Shown one piece after another: positions 8,977 through 17,585 of a DNA stretch of 64,000 nt. Below the pieces are notes generated by a model. The model did not search any database. It was given only the letters and a program-made list of their open reading frames with translations, and was not told where the DNA came from. The DNA lies in contig NZ_BMEM01000007.1 in assembly GCF_014636495.1 (NCBI RefSeq), positions 1-64,000 on the forward strand. Reading direction: 5' to 3'. Position 1 is the first letter of the stretch, and every line of letters begins with the position of its first letter. The DNA comes from Ornithinimicrobium tianjinense (lineage in GTDB: Bacteria > Actinomycetota > Actinomycetes > Actinomycetales > Dermatophilaceae). The translations under genes and the position numbers were made by a program.

Positions 8977-10002
8977 GTGGAGCCCATCCGACTGACGCAG
9001 TTCGCCAAGGGCGGAGGCTGCGCGTGCAAGATCCCCGCCGGCGAGCTCGAGCAGATCGTGGCCGGTCTTCGGGCCGCGCAGCCCCTGCCGGGCGCGCAGC
9101 CCCTGCCCGACGCGGAGGTGCTCGTCGGCCTCGACGACGGCGACGACGCGGCAGCGGTCCGCATCGACGGGGGCGTGGCGGTGCTGTCCACCGCGGACTT
9201 CTTCACGCCCGTCGTGGACGACCCCTACGACTGGGGACGGATCGCCGCCGCCAACGCGCTGTCGGACATCTACGCGATGGGCGGCACCCCCGTCATGGCC
9301 ATCAACCTCGTCGGGTGGCCACGCGACGTCATCAGCACGGACCTGCTGCGCGAGGTGCTGCGCGGCGGTCGCGACGTCGCCACGTCCGCTGGGTGCCCGG
9401 TGATCGGCGGGCACAGCATCGACGCGCCGGAGCCGATCTACGGGATGGCGGTGACCGGCACCGCTGATCCTGAGCGCTTGATGCGCAACGACGCGGCGCA
9501 GCCGGGACTCCCGATCAGCCTCACCAAGCCGCTGGGGGTGGGCGTCCTCAACAACCGCGCCAAGTCCACCGGCGAGGTGAGCCAGGAGGCCGTGGAGAGT
9601 ATGGCGTCCCTCAACCGGGACGCCTCGCTCGCCGCGCTCGCGGCCGGGGTGCGCTCGGCCACTGACGTCACCGGTTTCGGTCTGCTGGGGCACCTCTACA
9701 AGATGTGCCGCGCCTCGGGCGTGACGGCACGGATCGACGCGGCGGCCGTCCCCTACCTCGACGGCGCACGTCCGGCGCTCGCCTCCGGGCACGTCCCGGG
9801 CGGGTCGAGGCGCAACCTGGACTGGGTCCGCCCGCACCTGACGACGGCCCCGGGCGTCGACGAGGGCGAGCTGCTGCTGCTCGCCGACGCCCAGACCTCA
9901 GGCGGGCTCCTCGTCGTCGGCGAGGTGCCCGGTGCGCCGGTCGTCGGTGAGACGCTCCCTGCCGGGTCGTTCGGCGCCGGGGTGCTCCTCGAGGTGGTGT
10001 GA
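8977..10002 (+). CDS. selD: Selenide, water dikinase SelD (selenophosphate synthetase)
   Basis: A 341-residue enzyme making selenophosphate from selenide and ATP, the Se donor for SelA. The N-terminal glycine-rich active-site loop reads TQFAKGGGCACKIP, with Cys at the catalytic Cys/Sec position and Lys following, so this SelD does not itself need Sec. AIRS-type ATP-binding motifs follow (DDGDDAAAVRID, NALSDIYAMGGTP, GGHSID). GTG 8977 is preferred because the -10 at 8965-8970 would start a leaderless mRNA there; GTG 8971 is the alternative. Divergent from selC-selA-selB. Confidence 0.94.
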   Translation: MEPIRLTQFAKGGGCACKIPAGELEQIVAGLRAAQPLPGAQPLPDAEVLVGLDDGDDAAAVRIDGGVAVLSTADFFTPVVDDPYDWGRIAAANALSDIYAMGGTPVMAINLVGWPRDVISTDLLREVLRGGRDVATSAGCPVIGGHSIDAPEPIYGMAVTGTADPERLMRNDAAQPGLPISLTKPLGVGVLNNRAKSTGEVSQEAVESMASLNRDASLAALAAGVRSATDVTGFGLLGHLYKMCRASGVTARIDAAAVPYLDGARPALASGHVPGGSRRNLDWVRPHLTTAPGVDEGELLLLADAQTSGGLLVVGEVPGAPVVGETLPAGSFGAGVLLEVV

Positions 10003-10088
10003 GCCGCACCGAGGCATCGGAGACCTCCAGCGGTCTGTCCCGAAGGGCCGAAGCACGCAGGCCGCAGGCACGCAGGCCGAAGGCCGTC

Positions 10089-11228
10089 CTACCGGACGGT
10101 GACGATGCTGTCGTGCACGTTGCCCTGGCGCCGGCGTTCCTCGAGGCGCCTCTTCTGGGGGGCCACCGTGTAGCGCGGGTCCTTCGCGGACTCGATGCCC
10201 GCCTCGACGATGCCGAACCGGGTCAGAGCCGAGGCTGCGGCGAGCGCGACCCCGGAGACGACGGACACCGTGCGGCTCCGGCCGGCGACCAGGGTCCCCA
10301 CGCCACCGGCGACGGTCAGGAGCTTGGCCAGACGCAGCTTGCGCCCGGCCGCGCCGGTCTCCAGAGGTTCGCGCAGGTCGAGCCCGTCGAGGTGCTGCTC
10401 GAGACGGTGCATGGCGAGCAGGTCGGTGCCCACCCCCAGGAGCGCGAAGCGGCGGACCGGGCCGGTCTCGGAGGTCGGGCCGAGCACCATCTGCACGCCG
10501 CCCGAGGCCATCGCGGCCGACGCCACGAAGACGAAGGGCAGGTGCGAGCGGCTCTCGAACCACACGGGCGTCACCGTGTCGGAGAGGAGGACCGCGGTGT
10601 AGGCGGCCAGCGGCGGCCCAAAGAGCGCCTGCCCGACCGTGGCCGGGGTGTCGAGGATCTCGAGCGTCCGCTGCACGGTGGCGAGCGCGCCGCGCCGCGG
10701 CAGACGGACCGCGCGGGCCGCCTCCGCAGCCGTGGTCACGCCGGCGAAAGCGGCATACCCGGACAGGATCCAGGTGCCCACCGACATGGGCGAGGTGAGC
10801 TTGACCGTGCGCAGCATGTTGAGGAAGCGCTCGGGCCGGCCGAGGTCAGCGACGAGCGCCGCGCCGCTCAGGGCGACCGCCGTCATCGCGGTGTAGCGGC
10901 TGTTGCGGAGCAGCACGGGCCGGTCGGTGGCCGCGGCACCGGCCGCGATGAGTCCGGAGCCCGCAGCGACGCCGCCGATGAAGAGGTAGGCCGGGATCTC
11001 GTGCTTCCACGGCACCGGCTTGATGACGGGGTGGCCGTAGTAGTCGGTGAACTCGGCGTCGGGGACGGCCGGGGCCTCCCGGCGCCCTCCCCCGTCGCGG
11101 TTGAGCCAGGTGCGGCCGGTGCGGGCCAGGTCGCGGGCGGCGTCGGTCGCCTGGCTCCCGACGGAGGGTCGGCGACGTCGCCTCCCCTCCTCGGGCGGGC
11201 GGTAGCTGTCGAAGGGCGAGGTGGTCAC
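10089..11228 (-). CDS. NrfD/PsrC-family membrane subunit of formate dehydrogenase
   Basis: A 379-residue integral membrane protein. A cytoplasmic-looking Arg/Pro-rich N-terminus is followed by multiple hydrophobic helices (EIPAYLFIGGVAAGSGLIAAG and others), characteristic of NrfD/PsrC quinone-interacting subunits. It takes the place of the cytochrome b (FdnI) partner of enterobacterial FDH-N. Electrons from formate would pass through FdhB to menaquinone here. The GTG start (11228-11226) overlaps the fdhB stop (GTGA), so it is translationally coupled as the last gene of the operon. Confidence 0.88.
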   Translation of the reverse strand: MTTSPFDSYRPPEEGRRRRRPSVGSQATDAARDLARTGRTWLNRDGGGRREAPAVPDAEFTDYYGHPVIKPVPWKHEIPAYLFIGGVAAGSGLIAAGAAATDRPVLLRNSRYTAMTAVALSGAALVADLGRPERFLNMLRTVKLTSPMSVGTWILSGYAAFAGVTTAAEAARAVRLPRRGALATVQRTLEILDTPATVGQALFGPPLAAYTAVLLSDTVTPVWFESRSHLPFVFVASAAMASGGVQMVLGPTSETGPVRRFALLGVGTDLLAMHRLEQHLDGLDLREPLETGAAGRKLRLAKLLTVAGGVGTLVAGRSRTVSVVSGVALAAASALTRFGIVEAGIESAKDPRYTVAPQKRRLEERRRQGNVHDSIVTVR

Positions 11229-12280
11229 CGGCGGCCCCCCAGGAAGGCCACGGCGGCGGCGCCCAGCAGGCCGACGCCGGCCAGGCCTGCCGTGCGGAAC
11301 ATCTCGGGGAGCTTGGCGGTCGGCACCACCGGGTCGGGCGGCAGGCCGTAGACCTCGGGCTCGTCGAGCAGCAGGAAGACGGAGCCGGTGCCGCCGACGC
11401 CGTCGTCGTCGTTGGCGCCGTAGAGCCGGGCCTCGGTGAACCCCTGCTGGTGAAGCTGGGCGACGCGTTCCCGGGCGATGGCGACCATCTCCTCGCGGGT
11501 GCCGAACCGGATCGAGGTCGTCGGGCAGGTCTGCGCGCAGGCGGGCGTCTGGTCGTCGGTGAGCCGGTCGTAGCACAGCGTGCACTTCTGGGCGACGCCC
11601 ACGTCGGGGACGTGGCCGTCACCACGCACGGAGACGGCCGAGTCGCTGCGGCGCTCGATGACGCCGAACGGGCACGCGCCGACGCAGTAGCCGCAGCCGT
11701 TGCAGACGTCCGCCTGGACCACGACGGTGCCGTGCTCGCTGCGGAAGAGGGCTCCCGTGGGGCAGACGTCGAGGCAGCCCGCGTGGGTGCAGTGCTTGCA
11801 GACGTCGGAGGCCATGAGCCACCGGAAGTCCGGCAACGGACCCACCACCGGCGTCCCCTCGACGGTCGTGGCGTTCGCCGCGGCCAGCATGTCCCGCAGG
11901 TCTGGGCCGTGCCCGTCCACCGGCGCGGGAGGCATCGCCTCGCGGCGCGCGGGTGGGGCACCCACGCCCGGCATCCCGAGCTCCACGAGGCGCCGGCCGG
12001 ACTCCCGAGCCTGCGCGATCCGGTCCTGGCTCTGCTCGACGAAGGCGACGTGCCGCCAGGTGCTCGCGCCCAGGCCGCCGGTGTTGTCGTAGGAGTTGGC
12101 GCTCAGGCTCAGCCCGTCCAGCGGCAGGGCGTTCCACTCCTTGCAGGCGACCTCGCAGGCCTTGCAGCCGATGCAGATCGAGGTGTCGGTGAAGAAGCCC
12201 TTGCGCTCGGGGGCCTCGGTCCAGCCGGCGTCCGGCGCGGGGTCGGTCGGGCCCGCGAGCTGGCGCGCGAGGTAACCCAT
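11225..12280 (-). CDS. fdhB: Formate dehydrogenase iron-sulfur (beta) subunit
   Basis: A 351-residue ferredoxin-type subunit with four 4Fe-4S ligand groups: CIGCKACEVAC near the N-terminus, CKHCTHAGCLDVC, CNGCGYCVGAC and CTLCYDRLTDDQTPACAQTC. This is the FdnH/FdoH pattern that passes electrons from the Mo/Se site to the membrane subunit. A short hydrophobic C-terminal stretch (AGLAGVGLLGAAAVAFLGG) could be a membrane anchor. ATG 12280 overlaps the fdhA stop (ATGA). Confidence 0.94.
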   Translation of the reverse strand: MGYLARQLAGPTDPAPDAGWTEAPERKGFFTDTSICIGCKACEVACKEWNALPLDGLSLSANSYDNTGGLGASTWRHVAFVEQSQDRIAQARESGRRLVELGMPGVGAPPARREAMPPAPVDGHGPDLRDMLAAANATTVEGTPVVGPLPDFRWLMASDVCKHCTHAGCLDVCPTGALFRSEHGTVVVQADVCNGCGYCVGACPFGVIERRSDSAVSVRGDGHVPDVGVAQKCTLCYDRLTDDQTPACAQTCPTTSIRFGTREEMVAIARERVAQLHQQGFTEARLYGANDDDGVGGTGSVFLLLDEPEVYGLPPDPVVPTAKLPEMFRTAGLAGVGLLGAAAVAFLGGRR

Positions 12281-15200
12281 CAGCCTTCTCCTTCGGTCTC
12301 GTCCGGGGCGGGGGCCTGCTGGCCGGACCCGGCGGCGGCGCGGCGGGCGGCCATCTCGGGTGTCACCTCGTCGAGGCGCTCGTTGCCGGTGACGGCGGTG
12401 ATGCCCGCCCGCGACTGGTACTCCTCCACGAGGCGCAGCAGCGCATCACCGTGGGGTCGGCGCCCCGGCCGTATGTCGCACGCGGCGACCTTCGACTCCT
12501 GGATGTGCACGTTGGGGTCGAGCACCAGCCCGAGCAGGTCGTTGGCCGAGTCGCCCTCGACCACGGCGTCCCGGCCGATGCCCCAGTGGTAGGGAAGGCC
12601 GATCTGGTGCAGGGTCCGGCCCTTGACGGTCAGCGGCCGCACCCGGTCGGTGACCAGCACCCGGGCCTCGATGGCGCTGCGCGCCGAGACGATCGTGGCC
12701 CAGCCGCCGTTCTCCAGGCCCACCTCCGCGGCCAGCTCCGGGCTGACCTCGCAGAACATCTCCGGCTGCAGCTCCGAGAGATAGGGCAGCCACCGGCTCA
12801 TCCCGCCCGCGGTGTGGTGCTCGGTGAGGCGGTAGGTGGTGAAGACGTAGGGGTAGACGTCGCTGCCCGGCTCGTCGCCCGAAGGGCTCCACAGGTTGTC
12901 CTTGCGGGGGTAGACCAGCCGACCGGGGTTGCGCTGCTGGGTGTAGAGCGGGTTGCGGACTGGGGACTCCTGGGCCTCGTAGTGGGTCGGCAGCGGCCCG
13001 TCGACCATGCCCTTGGGCGCGAACAGCCAGCCCTTGCCGTCCGACTGCATGATGAACGGGTCGTCGCCGGAGATCGCCGCAGGGCCGCCCTGGTCCGGCG
13101 CCGGACGGTAGGACGGGTCGCGGTCGGCCGGGAAGTCGGGCACGTCCTTGCCGACCCACCGGCCGGCCTCCTCGTCCCACCAGACGTACTTCTTGCGCTC
13201 GCTCCACGGTCGACCCTGGGGGTCGGCGGAGGCCCGGTTGTAGAGGATCCGGCGGTTCATCGGCCAGGCCCACCCCCACTCCGCGGCGGTCTCGTCCTGC
13301 TGGTCGCGCGGGACCCGGTTGGCGGAGCGGTTGACACCGCCGGCGAAGACGCCGGTGTAGATCCAGCAGCCGCCCGACGTGGAGCCGTCGGCCCTCATCT
13401 CGGTGAACGAGCTCAGCAGCTCGCCCGCCCGGTCACCGGTGAGGTGGTAGCCGTTGATCTCGCGCAGGACCGCCTCGCCGTCCACCTCACCGTGCTCGTC
13501 CTGGGGGTAGTCCCAGGTCAGGTCGAGGAGGGGACGGTCGCGCTCGTCGGTGGAACCGGCCAGCCGTTCGCGCATCCTCCGGCCCAGCTCGTAGTAGAAG
13601 TCCAGCTCGCTCTGCGCCTGGCCCGGCGGGGTCACCGCCTGGTGGCGCCACTGCAGCATCCGCTGGGTCTGGGTGAAGGTCCCCGCCTTCTCCACGTGCG
13701 TGGCAGCCGGCATGAAGAAGACCTCCGTCCGGATGTCCTCGGTGCGCAGCTCACCGGTGGCGATCTCGGGCGAGTCCTTCCAGAACGTGGCCGTCTCGAT
13801 GAGCTGCAGGTCGCGCACCACGAGCCACCTGAGCTGCCCGAGCGCGAGCCTCTGCATCCGGGCGTGCGCCGAGCCGACCGCCGGGTTCTGCCCCACGACG
13901 AAGTAGCCCTCGACCTTGCCGTCGAGCATCTCCATCACCGTCTGGTAGGTGCCGTGGGCGCCGGTGAGCCGGGGCAGGTAGTCGTAGCAGAAGTCGTTGT
14001 CCGGTGTCGCGGCGTCGCCGAACCAGGCCTTGAGCAGGCTCGCCGTGTAGGCCGGGGCCTCGGTCCAGTACCCCTTCTGCAGCGGGGAGGCGATCGAGGC
14101 GAGGTAGTCCTCGAGGGTGTCGTGCTCGCCGGCGACGGGCATCGGCAGGTAGCCGGGCAGGATGTTGAACAACGTCGGGATGTCGGTCGACCCCTGGATG
14201 CAGGCGTGCCCGCGCAGCGCCATGATCCCGCCACCCGGACGGCCCATGTTGCCCATCAGCAGCTGCAGGATGGCTGCGGCCCGGATGAACTGTGCCCCCA
14301 GGCTGTGCTGCGTCCAGCCCAGCGCGTAGGCGAAGCACGTCGTCCGCTCCCGGCCGGAGTTCTCCACGATCGCCCGGGCGACCTCGTGGAACTGCTCGAC
14401 GGGTATGCCGCACACGTCGCGGACCATCTCCGGCGTGTAGCGCCGGTAGTGCCGCCGGAGGATCTGGAACACCGTGCGGGGGTGCTGGAGCGTCTCGTCG
14501 CGCACCACCTGGGCGTGCTCGAGCGCGGCACCGGAGGCACCCAGCGTGTGGCCGCCGGCGTGGGCCCGGGTCTTCGCGTCCGGCTCGTCCCCGGTCGGAC
14601 CCTGGATCCCGCCCTCCTGGTCCGGGACCTGAGGCTCGGCACGGGACTGATAGGCCCAGGACTCGCTGTCGTAGGCGCCCGTGCGCGGGTCGTAGCCGGA
14701 GAACACTCCGTCGAGGTCCTCGGTGTCGACGAAGTCCTCGCTGACGAGCGTCGCGGCGTTGGTGTAGGCGACGACGTAGTCGTGGAAGTAGAGGTCGTTG
14801 CTCAGGACGTGGTTGATGATCGCGCCGAGCAGCACGACGTCGGTGCCCGCACGCACGGGGACGTGCGTGTCAGCGATCGCCGACGTGCGCGTGAACCGGG
14901 GGTCGATGTGGATGACCCGGGCACCCCTGGCCTTGGCCTCCGCCACCCACTGGAAGCCCACCGGGTGGCACTCGGCCATGTTGGACCCCTGGATGACGAT
15001 GCAGTCGGCGTTGGCCATGTCCTGCAGGGACTGCGTGGCGCCGCCACGCCCGAACGAGGCTCCCAGACTGGGAACCGTGGAGCTGTGTCAAATGCGGGCC
15101 TGGTTCTCGATCTGGATCGCCCCCGTCGCCGTGTACAACTTCTTCATGAGGTAGTTCTCCTCGTTGTCGAGGGTGGCTCCCCCGAGCGAGGCGATGCCCA

Positions 15201-15660
15201 TGGTGCGGCGGACCCGACGGCCCTTGTCGTCGAGCTCCTGCCAGGTGTTGCGACGCGACTCCAGATAGCGCTCGGCGATCATGTCGATGGCGGTGTCCCG
15301 GTCGATCCGCTGCCACTCTGTGGCGCCGGGTGCGCGGTAGAGCACCTCGGTCTGGCGGGACGGGGAGTTGACCAGCTGCTCGCTCGCAGCCCCCTTGGGG
15401 CACAGTCGGCCACGGCTGACCGGGGAGTCGGGGTCGCCCTCGATCTGCACGACCTTCTCGTCCTTGACGAACACCCTCTGCCCGCAGCCCACGGCGCAGT
15501 AGGGGCAGACGCTCTGGACCACCCGGTCCGCCGTCGAGGTGCGCGGCTCGGTCTCCCGCGTCCGCCGCGACGTGACCGCGGCGCCCCGCCCGAGCAGGTC
15601 ACCGCTCGCCAGCTGGCGGAGCACGGGCCAGCCGAGGAACGACGATCCGTTGCCAGCCAT
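12280..15660 (-). CDS. fdhA: Formate dehydrogenase catalytic subunit, selenoprotein (Sec191 = UGA)
   Basis: A 1126-residue molybdo-bis-MGD oxidoreductase oxidising formate to CO2. An N-terminal 4Fe-4S site (CPYCAVGCGQ ... GRLCPKGA) is followed by the family's active-site segment ENQARI-U-HSSTVPSLGASFGRG. U is an in-frame UGA at 15090-15088, and the same frame continues for 936 codons with strong family sequence (ADCIVIQGSNMAECHPVGFQW, ALGWTQHSLG). A conventional gene finder would split it into two ORFs. ATG 15660 has GGAGGA 5 nt upstream. No twin-arginine signal is visible (only SRRTRE, without a hydrophobic stretch), so unlike FdnG the enzyme probably faces the cytoplasm. Requires SelA/B/C/D (adjacent) and Mo cofactor (genes at 58-64 kb). 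Confidence 0.96.
15058..15076 (-). promoter_or_regulatory. Bacterial SECIS hairpin of fdhA
   Basis: Downstream of the UGA (15090-15088) the mRNA forms a 7-bp stem GGUUCCC/GGGAGCC (15076-15070 with 15064-15058) with apical loop AGUCU. Eleven nt separate UGA from the stem. Spacing, stem length and a GU in the loop agree with the fdhF/fdnG-type bSECIS read by the SelB C-terminal domain. Confidence 0.85.
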
Positions 15661-15800
15661 CTGTCCTCCACGTGCCGTGCCGGTGTGACGCATCCCACCG
15701 TAGTCCACCACGCCGGACCCCACCGGCCCGAGGTCACGATCTGGCAAAGCACCCGCTCACTCGCTCCCCCACCGGGCCGTCCCGTGATATCCACGTCCCC

Positions 15801-17066
15801 GTGACCACTTCCACCGACTCCCCGACCCGTCGACCGCGCTGGTCCCTCATCGGCCCCGGCCTCGTCGTCGCCGCCACCGGCGTCGGTGCCGCCGACCTCG
15901 TCGCCACCGTGATCGCCGGCCAGAAGTTCGGCTACGCGCTGCTGTGGGCGGTCATCGTCGGCTGCATCATGAAGGTCGTCCTCGTCGAGGGCGCCGGCCG
16001 TTACTCGCTGGCCACGGGCAACACGATCTACGAGGGCTGGGCCAGCCTCGGGAAGTGGACCACCTGGTACTTCGGCCCCTACATCGTCATCTGGGGCTTC
16101 GTCTACGGCGCCGCCGCGATGGCCGGCACGGGCCTGCCCCTGCACAGCCTCTTCCCCGCACTCTCGGTCACCTGGTGGGGCATCATCTCCGGCCTGGTCG
16201 GGCTGGCGCTGGTCTGGTTCGGGCAGTACAGCTTCTTCGAGAAGGTCTGCGCCGCGCTCGTCGGCATCATGTTCGTCACCATGGTGGTCGCGGCGGCCCT
16301 GACGGTGCCGAACCTGCTCGACATCCTCTCCGGTCTCGTCCCGGTCGTCCCCGAGGGCGGCCTGCTCAACGTGCTCTCGGTCGCCGGCGGCGTCGGCGGC
16401 ACGATCACGCTGGCCGCCTACGGCTACTGGATCCGGGAGAAGGGCTGGACGCGCCCGGAGCACATGAGCGTCATGCGCTTCGACAACGCCGTCGCCTACA
16501 CCGTGACCGGCATCTTCGTCATCTCCACGCTCATCGTCGGCGCCGAGCTGCTCTACTCCGCCAGCATCGCGGTCAAGACCGGCGACGAGGGCCTGCTCGA
16601 CCTCTCCACCGTCCTGAGCGACCGCTACGGCGTGTGGGCCGGCAAGCTCTTCCTTGTCGGCTTCTGGGCCGCCGCCATGTCCTCGCTCGTCGGCGTCTGG
16701 AACGGCGTCTCGATGATGTTCGCCGACTTCGTCGGTCACCGGCTGGGACACGGGGACGACCACCCGGACACCCGTCTGGGCGGCAAGTGGTACAAGGCCT
16801 ACATCCTGTGGCTGACCTTCCCCCCGATGATCATGCTCTTCGTGGGGCAGCCGGTCTGGCTGATCCTCGCGTATGGCGTGCTCGGCGCCTTCTTCATGCC
16901 GTTCATGGCCGTGACCCTGCTGTGGATCCTCAACACCGCCCGCACGCCTGCGGAGTGGCGCAACGGACCGGTCGTCAACGTGCTCATGGCCATCTGCGCG
17001 GCGCTCTTCGCCTGGCTGGCCGTGACCCAGATCCAGAACGCCGTGGAGAAGTTCATCGGCGCCTGA
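15801..17066 (+). CDS. Nramp/APC-superfamily transporter lacking canonical metal ligands
   Basis: A 421-residue membrane protein with about 11 hydrophobic segments. N-terminal GPGLVVAATG and AGQKFGYALLWAVI resemble Nramp TM1-TM2. However, the TM1 metal motif DPGN is replaced by GAAD, and the TM6 MPH motif by AAYGYWIRE. Mn/Fe transport should therefore not be assumed; it may be a divergent Nramp-related carrier. The GTG at 15801 is chosen because upstream frame sequence is Arg/Pro-rich and not family-like. No clear RBS is seen, so it may be leaderless. Divergent from the FDH operon (141-nt spacer). Confidence 0.8.
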   Translation: MTTSTDSPTRRPRWSLIGPGLVVAATGVGAADLVATVIAGQKFGYALLWAVIVGCIMKVVLVEGAGRYSLATGNTIYEGWASLGKWTTWYFGPYIVIWGFVYGAAAMAGTGLPLHSLFPALSVTWWGIISGLVGLALVWFGQYSFFEKVCAALVGIMFVTMVVAAALTVPNLLDILSGLVPVVPEGGLLNVLSVAGGVGGTITLAAYGYWIREKGWTRPEHMSVMRFDNAVAYTVTGIFVISTLIVGAELLYSASIAVKTGDEGLLDLSTVLSDRYGVWAGKLFLVGFWAAAMSSLVGVWNGVSMMFADFVGHRLGHGDDHPDTRLGGKWYKAYILWLTFPPMIMLFVGQPVWLILAYGVLGAFFMPFMAVTLLWILNTARTPAEWRNGPVVNVLMAICAALFAWLAVTQIQNAVEKFIGA

Positions 17067-17141
17067 GTCCCACCGCGCGCCGAGCGCGACTACGACGCCC
17101 CGTCATAGACTGGCCTGACAGCGTCGTAGGAAGGAGTCGAC

Positions 17142-17582
17142 ATGTCCGAGGAGCGTCAGGCGCTGCGGATCCTGTCGGAGGCCGAGTGCTGGTCCAGGCT
17201 GGAGGCCAAGGAGTTCGGGCGGATGGCCTACCACCTGGCCGACGAGGTCCACATCGCCCCGGTCAACTACGCCGTCGAGGGGGGCCACGTGCTCTTCCGC
17301 ACCGCGGAGGGGTCCAAGCTCCTCGGGGTGGTGATGAACGAGGACGTCGCCTTCGAGATCGACGAGATCCGCGACGAGGAGGAGACCGCCTGGAGCGTCG
17401 TCGCCCGCGGCCGGGCGCACATCCTCGAGGGTCACGAGGCGCGTGACACCGACAACCTGCGCTTGCGGCCGTGGGTCAGCGAGGAGAAGTTCAACGTCGT
17501 CTCGATCCGGGTCGAGGAGATCAGCGGCCGCGAGTTCCACCTCGCCCGCCCCTGGCGGCACATGCTCCCCGAGCGCGGCTGA
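17142..17582 (+). CDS. Pyridoxamine 5'-phosphate oxidase-fold flavin/F420-binding protein
   Basis: A 146-residue single-domain split beta-barrel protein of the PPOX class. The N-terminal Rv-type segment (LSEAECWSRLEAKEFGRMAYH) and VHIAPVNYAVEGGHVLFRT, EGSKL, VAFEID and SVVARGRAHIL are family features. Such small proteins bind FMN or F420 and perform varied reductions or detoxification; the substrate is unknown. AAGGAG lies upstream of ATG 17142. Convergent with the aminopeptidase gene, 3 nt apart. Confidence 0.85.
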   Translation: MSEERQALRILSEAECWSRLEAKEFGRMAYHLADEVHIAPVNYAVEGGHVLFRTAEGSKLLGVVMNEDVAFEIDEIRDEEETAWSVVARGRAHILEGHEARDTDNLRLRPWVSEEKFNVVSIRVEEISGREFHLARPWRHMLPERG

Positions 17583-17585
17583 GCC

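Noticed and set aside
15085-15095. fdhA as a pseudogene truncated by a stop codon
   Set aside because: The stop is UGA at the conserved Sec position with SECIS hairpin and full Sec machinery nearby.
5451-15660. Additional Sec UGA codons in neighbouring genes
   Set aside because: SelD has Cys at the Sec-equivalent site and no other gene here shows family sequence continuing past an in-frame UGA.
12451-15804. 1117-codon open frame on plus across fdhA
   Set aside because: Antisense shadow of high third-position GC; composition is Arg/Val/Gly-rich with no domain, while the minus strand is a clear Sec-FDH.
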